A stretch of 64,000 nt of DNA from Strix aluco (taxonomy: Eukaryota > Chordata > Aves > Strigiformes > Strigidae): contig NC_133955.1 in NCBI RefSeq assembly GCF_031877795.1, positions 1,488,001 to 1,552,000 on the forward strand. The letters are read 5' to 3'. Positions within the stretch are counted from its first letter, which is position 1; each line of letters starts with the position of its first letter. The notes under the pieces are model-generated. The model was not told where the DNA came from, ran no database searches, and saw only the letters and a list, made by a program, of their open reading frames with translations. The translations under genes were made by a program, and so were the position numbers. This document shows, piece by piece, positions 59,901-64,000 of the stretch.

Positions 59901-62358
59901 TCCAGAAAAGGCAAAATAACCTGTGACGAGCATAGGACATGACTGACAGCACTCAGCCAGCTCAGCACCCTAGGTGCCCCTTGCCCTGTCACACTGGATT
60001 GGACAGTGGTATTGGCCACGGCAGCCCAAGGCAGGCCTCAGCATAATTATCTGGAAAGCAGAGCTAATTAGTTGATTAACCCTGGTGTAAGGAAGCATCA
60101 GGATGGCTGCAGGGTCTCTCTGCTGGAGTACTGAGTTTTGAGGCCTGTGCTGGGCTCTGCAGTGACATCAGTCTGCATGGCTGAGCTGTAGGTGTTCGCT
60201 GACGCGGAAGTCCTGGACACAACTTAGACGACCAATGTGATCAAGTTGATGCCACTTTATTACAGGATACACAGCAGTTTATACACTATCACAAGCTTCA
60301 CGCACCGCTATCTTATTGCCAATAGGCTAAAGCGACTTGTTCATGGGCCCTTTTGCCCTCTCTGATTGGTCCCAGTGTGGTGTCCACGCACTGCTCTCCC
60401 ACTAGGTAGGCCTCCTATTTTCAACAGTCCAACTTCTCTTTTGGCCAGGAATGTAGTTTCTCAGTCTATCTCAGCCTTGCTTATGTCCTTGAACACAGCT
60501 GCAGCCTCTTGTTACAGTGAGGCCACTCGGTCTGGATCGCTCATAACACGTTCGTTGTTCTCCAGCGATTCCACAGGTGTTCCCACAGAGCGTGTTCCTG
60601 GGAGCTGTTCTCCTTTGCATGGTCTACACCAAGTGAGATGGGGATGCTGGGAAGTCCTGGCTTGTACTGGAACCTCTGTACCTGCTGGATGAGATTTTCC
60701 AGTTTGCCTGTGATGGCAGATTGTTAGCTACATGTGGAGGTGGGGATGGGAGATCTCCAAACAGTTCATGGGGGTGGCCATGAGTGTGGGTGTTGGCTGG
60801 TAGGGCAATGGAGAGTGGCTGGAGGGGAGTGTGATGATTTATGTCACTATTTGTTGATTTACACTGTAGGTGGGTCTGGCCCAGTGGGCAGCTGGAGCAA
60901 CATTTTAATTCCCTCCATCTGCTTTTAGTTTCAGTGGCTTCCAGGGGTACAGGCAAGGCAAGTGGATCAGGGGCCAATGAGATGTACTCGTCAAGAAACA
61001 TTATTGGCCAGGAAACTTTGAGATCAGCATTGTGACCAAAAATGTTTCTTGGAGGTTTTTGCATCATGCTGTATCCAGCTGTCTTCTGGTGTCACAAGGC
61101 CACTAGATGAGTGGAAAAGACCCCTTTGCTTTTAGGTATGAGCATAGCTGCGTGGTGTGCTGGCCAGGCACGAGCACTTCAGAGCTGCAGCAAGGGCCTG
61201 GATGTGACCAGCATAGGGGAAGCAAAACGTGACGGCTGTTGTCTTCTGACCTACTGTGCTGGTGTCTGCTGCCCTCCCAGGGTACTATAGGGTGGCAGGT
61301 TTGGACCATGCTGGAAGGAAGAGAAAGTGGGGTCCCTGGGGTGAGAGCCTGGCTGTGGACAAGGTCCTAGAGCCAGAGTTTGAGCTCTTTTGGGGCTTCA
61401 GTGACATGATTGCTGAAGCTTGACCATGAAGTTTCATTGGCCCAACAGAGCAGTGACAGTAGCAGGAGCCTGGGAGTGACCAAGTGTCCATCCTAGGGCC
61501 TTCAGGGGGAAATAGCAAGTTAACCCATTTGTTCAGAGATGTCATAGGGCCCAAACAGCACAATTCCACCTTCTAGGGAGTGGGACAGAGTTCAGGCTGA
61601 GCGCTCCGGTTGCTCCTAGCCCATGGCACTCCTGGAGATGGTCACAGAAGCGCTGCCTGCGCTGGGGCACTGAGGCTGTAGGACACCTGGGGATGTTAGC
61701 AGCTGGATGTTCTGCTAGAGGAGACCCTGGCTGAGCTGTCTTGCCCCTATATACCTTCTAGCCAGGGAGACACGGCCCACCTGAGATCTGCTGCTCAACA
61801 GTGTCTCCCTCACGGATGCTGAGTACAGAGGGAGCCGGGGCCAGCAAAGGGTGATGCTTTGATTAAATGCCTACATTATGCAAAAGGGTCCTGACCCTTC
61901 AGGATAATTTAGGAAGGATGAGGAGGGGGAAACTGTGACCTCCCATCCATTCTTTATTCCTTCAGTGCAGCCTTTTACTTCATGCCTCCTCCCCATAAGT
62001 CCTGTGCCAAAGCTGCCCCTCTCCAGCAGCCGTGTGCTGAGTGTCCAGGCCCTGTGTCTCATCCTGGCCCATTCCCTCCCTCCCTGGGGCAGCAACTGAG
62101 GATGTGCAGAGGGTGAAGTCTGACTGCTCTCTCTGGTGCTCTGCCCGAGTGGCAGATTGTTTCTCCATTCCCCACACATACCCAGAGGGGGCAGGGGCAG
62201 GGCTGTACCTGCTTTTTTGTTCCTGTCTCTACTCCTTAACGCTTCCCCTTAGACCCTTCGAGATCATCATCCTCCTGACCATCTTTGCCAACTGTGTTGC
62301 ACTGGCCATATACCTGCCGATGCCCGAGGATGACACCAACGTCGCCAACTCCAGCCTG
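56987..62358 (+). CDS. CACNA1S: CACNA1S, skeletal-muscle L-type calcium channel alpha-1S (Cav1.1), exons 1-2, partial
   Basis: Exon 1 (coding part 56,987-57,147) begins [15 protein letters not shown], in the cytosolic N terminus, and includes [12 protein letters not shown] and [10 protein letters not shown]. It ends in phase 2 at a GTATCC donor. Exon 2 (62,253-62,358, 106 bp) completes Lys and reads PFEIII, then [15 protein letters not shown] and MPEDDTN. This is segment S1 of repeat I and the start of the S1-S2 loop, and it ends at GTAAGG. The wording and exon lengths match vertebrate Cav1.1, the voltage sensor and calcium pore of excitation-contraction coupling in the T-tubule membrane. The rest lies beyond the window. 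The start codon context ACACCATGG is strong. No damage is seen. Confidence 0.95.
57148..62252 (+). other. CACNA1S intron 1
   Basis: A 5.1-kb intron with one minus-strand LTR at 60,193-60,575. No other gene or repeat is recognised. Open frames here on both strands lack domains. Confidence 0.85.
60193..60575 (-). mobile_element. Solo LTR (ERVK-like) in CACNA1S intron 1
   Basis: Read on the minus strand it starts TGTGGAATCGCTGG and ends CGTCAGCGAACA, with CTGTAATAAAGTGGC as the polyadenylation region. At 383 bp it resembles compact avian alpha/betaretrovirus-like LTRs. AGGTGTTC is found at both borders. It lies antisense to the host gene. No internal region is present. Confidence 0.75.
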
Positions 62359-64000
62359 GTAAGGCTCAGCCCTCCTCGTGTCCTCCTGGACAGCCAGACG
62401 CTCGCCTGCGAGGGCTCTGCGGAACTGGCCGCTCAGTGTGGTGGGGTGCAAGAGGGTGGTAACTGTAGTGGGGGCATCTCATCTGCTGCTGACCTGCGGG
62501 GCGCAGCCAGGCGTCATCGGTCCAGTGAGAGATGCTGCAAAGTCAGAGGGAGGCAAAGTGGTGGAGAAACTGTGGCAAAATGAGTTTTCAGAGGGGCTGA
62601 AACCACCCTTAGGTTGAGATCAAAGGCAGCAGATTGGTGTATGAAGTACCCAGGAAGGAAGAATTGATGCCAAAAAATAAATGAATTCCCTCAAATTTTA
62701 TCATGACACTTTCAAAAGGAAACATCCTGTTCCAGAAAGGCTGAAATGTTTTGTTTCAGCATTTTTGGAATAAAATTTTCTGACCTTTCATTTCAAAACT
62801 GTATTTTAATTTTGGTACTTTTTATTTAAGAGGGAAAAAATCATTTCTGTTAAGCAGAGAGGTTGCTCCTTTCCAATCAGTTATTCCATTTTTTTCCCCA
62901 GTCACTCCATTTTGCCTGGAACAAGATGTTTTGATGTGATCCAGATCAATAGTTTGCACTATTTTTAGTTTGCCACTCTTTCCCCTCTTCAGATCCCCAT
63001 TGTGGTTCAATCCACATTGATTTCCATTGAGAGTCTGAGTTTGGTGACTCAATCAAAGCATCTGTATACATCCTTTTGAAATTAATTTGTAACTAATTTC
63101 AGGACTCCTCTGTGTTGGGGTGTTGGGTGCAGGTATTGCTGGCAGCTTGGGACTTAAAAAAACACCTGTCTGGTTTTTGTCTGTTCCTTAGAGACTCCAC
63201 GGGGAAAAACACTAAAGCAGTCAAAGAATCTGAGATACAAAATACGAAGTAAGATTTTACTTGTGCAGTTTTTAGTTCCTTGAACTGCTTTTGTCTCTTT
63301 CCCTCTCAACGAGCTTTTAGTGGCAGTGAGGATAATGTTTACTTCTCATTTCCTTGGAAAAAGAAGAAAAGGAGTCACTTGACAGTGTGTTGTTATGTCT
63401 TTTAAAAATAAAACCATGATAGGCCCACAGAGGAGGGGAATTAAAAATACCCACAGAGAGTTAATTCCTGGGGTGTTCATTCAGCCTCCCGGTGCACTGT
63501 CTGACCAGCTTCTTCAACCCCTGTGAGCTTGGGGCAGAGTTAATCTCAAGACGCTGGTTTTGGTTTGTTCCCTGCCCAAGGGGGCATAAGGGGACTTGAA
63601 AGGTGCAGTTACCACAGCTGAGAGATTAAAGAGGCAAAGCAAAACTGGGGCAGGTTAAGCATGGAAAGCAGGAGGAGAGCACAGTGGGGGTGTGGGCTTC
63701 CTGCTGGGAGGGGGTTTGGGATTTGGCTGGGGCCGGGATGTCTGTGAGGGAAGAACTGGAGAAAGCCCAGCAGTGTACGGCCGTGTGCCGGGATGGGGCA
63801 GCAACCCCCCCCGCAGTGCTCCTGGGCCCTCCTGGGCAGGGCCTGGGGCTGCCCAAGAAGGACCAACAGCCTCTCCCATTAATGGGGGGCAGGCAGGTGT
63901 GTACTGAGTAAAGTCATGTATAAATGAAATTTCATCTACTTGTATTTATTGTATATTAGACTACTTATGCTATATCCTATTGGGGGATTTTTCAGCCTGT
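62359..64000 (+). other. CACNA1S intron 2, partial
   Basis: No recognised exon to the window edge. The next Cav1.1 exon should begin with the S1-S2 loop followed by S2 and is not seen here. Confidence 0.8.

Overview
The window reads as a bird genome, probably a microchromosome. The signs are many CR1 LINE fragments on both strands, avian-type LTR elements, a CpG-rich background, a pigeon-type C-lysozyme gene, and the 5' end of a Cav1.1 calcium-channel gene. No rRNA, tRNA, CRISPR or bacterial features were seen.

Positions 1-18,200 are a young, complex segmental duplication. A 2,364-bp unit is repeated head to tail about 2.9 times, nearly identically, and the array probably continues left of the window. 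Its right end runs into the 3' exons of an unrecognised membrane-protein gene on the + strand. A second copy of that gene, with only one copy of the unit, lies in inverted orientation at 12,240-17,950. Together they form a large palindrome with arms of about 5 kb and a 2.8-kb spacer. Each unit holds at least seven exon-like blocks bounded by AG/GT whose lengths are all multiples of three (84, 72, 93, 120, 72, 72, 108), so gaining or losing units would keep the frame. The right copy has a signal-peptide exon and both copies have a transmembrane exon. The spacer holds an LTR-PBS-gag retroviral fossil, whose LTR starts inside the last exon of the left copy, and a 120-bp fold-back element.

Positions 18,200-19,410 are LTR-element sequence. 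Positions 19,450-20,740 are a CpG-rich segment with a 60-bp-period duplication of a YY1-like plus ZNF143-like site, followed by about 750 bp of polypurine DNA. Positions 24,330-27,400 carry a multi-exon copy of the USP36/USP42 ubiquitin-protease catalytic core with its Cys, His and Asp boxes present but at least one unresolved exon junction.

Positions 27,600-50,000 are mostly repeat: CR1 fragments, solo LTRs, a second LTR-PBS-gag fossil (31,420 to about 33,150) and a short olfactory-receptor-like remnant near 36,200.

Positions 50,300-51,930 hold a complete four-exon lysozyme C gene with a TATA box. It is pigeon-like, but one residue has been lost from the active-site loop region and one from the calcium-binding loop. 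Positions 53,330-55,080 are a CR1 tail, a CA microsatellite and a 1.1-kb CpG island. From 56,987 the window contains exons 1 and 2 of CACNA1S with a muscle-type MEF2/E-box cluster just upstream; the gene continues past the right edge. Lysozyme and CACNA1S lie on the same strand but show no sign of shared function.
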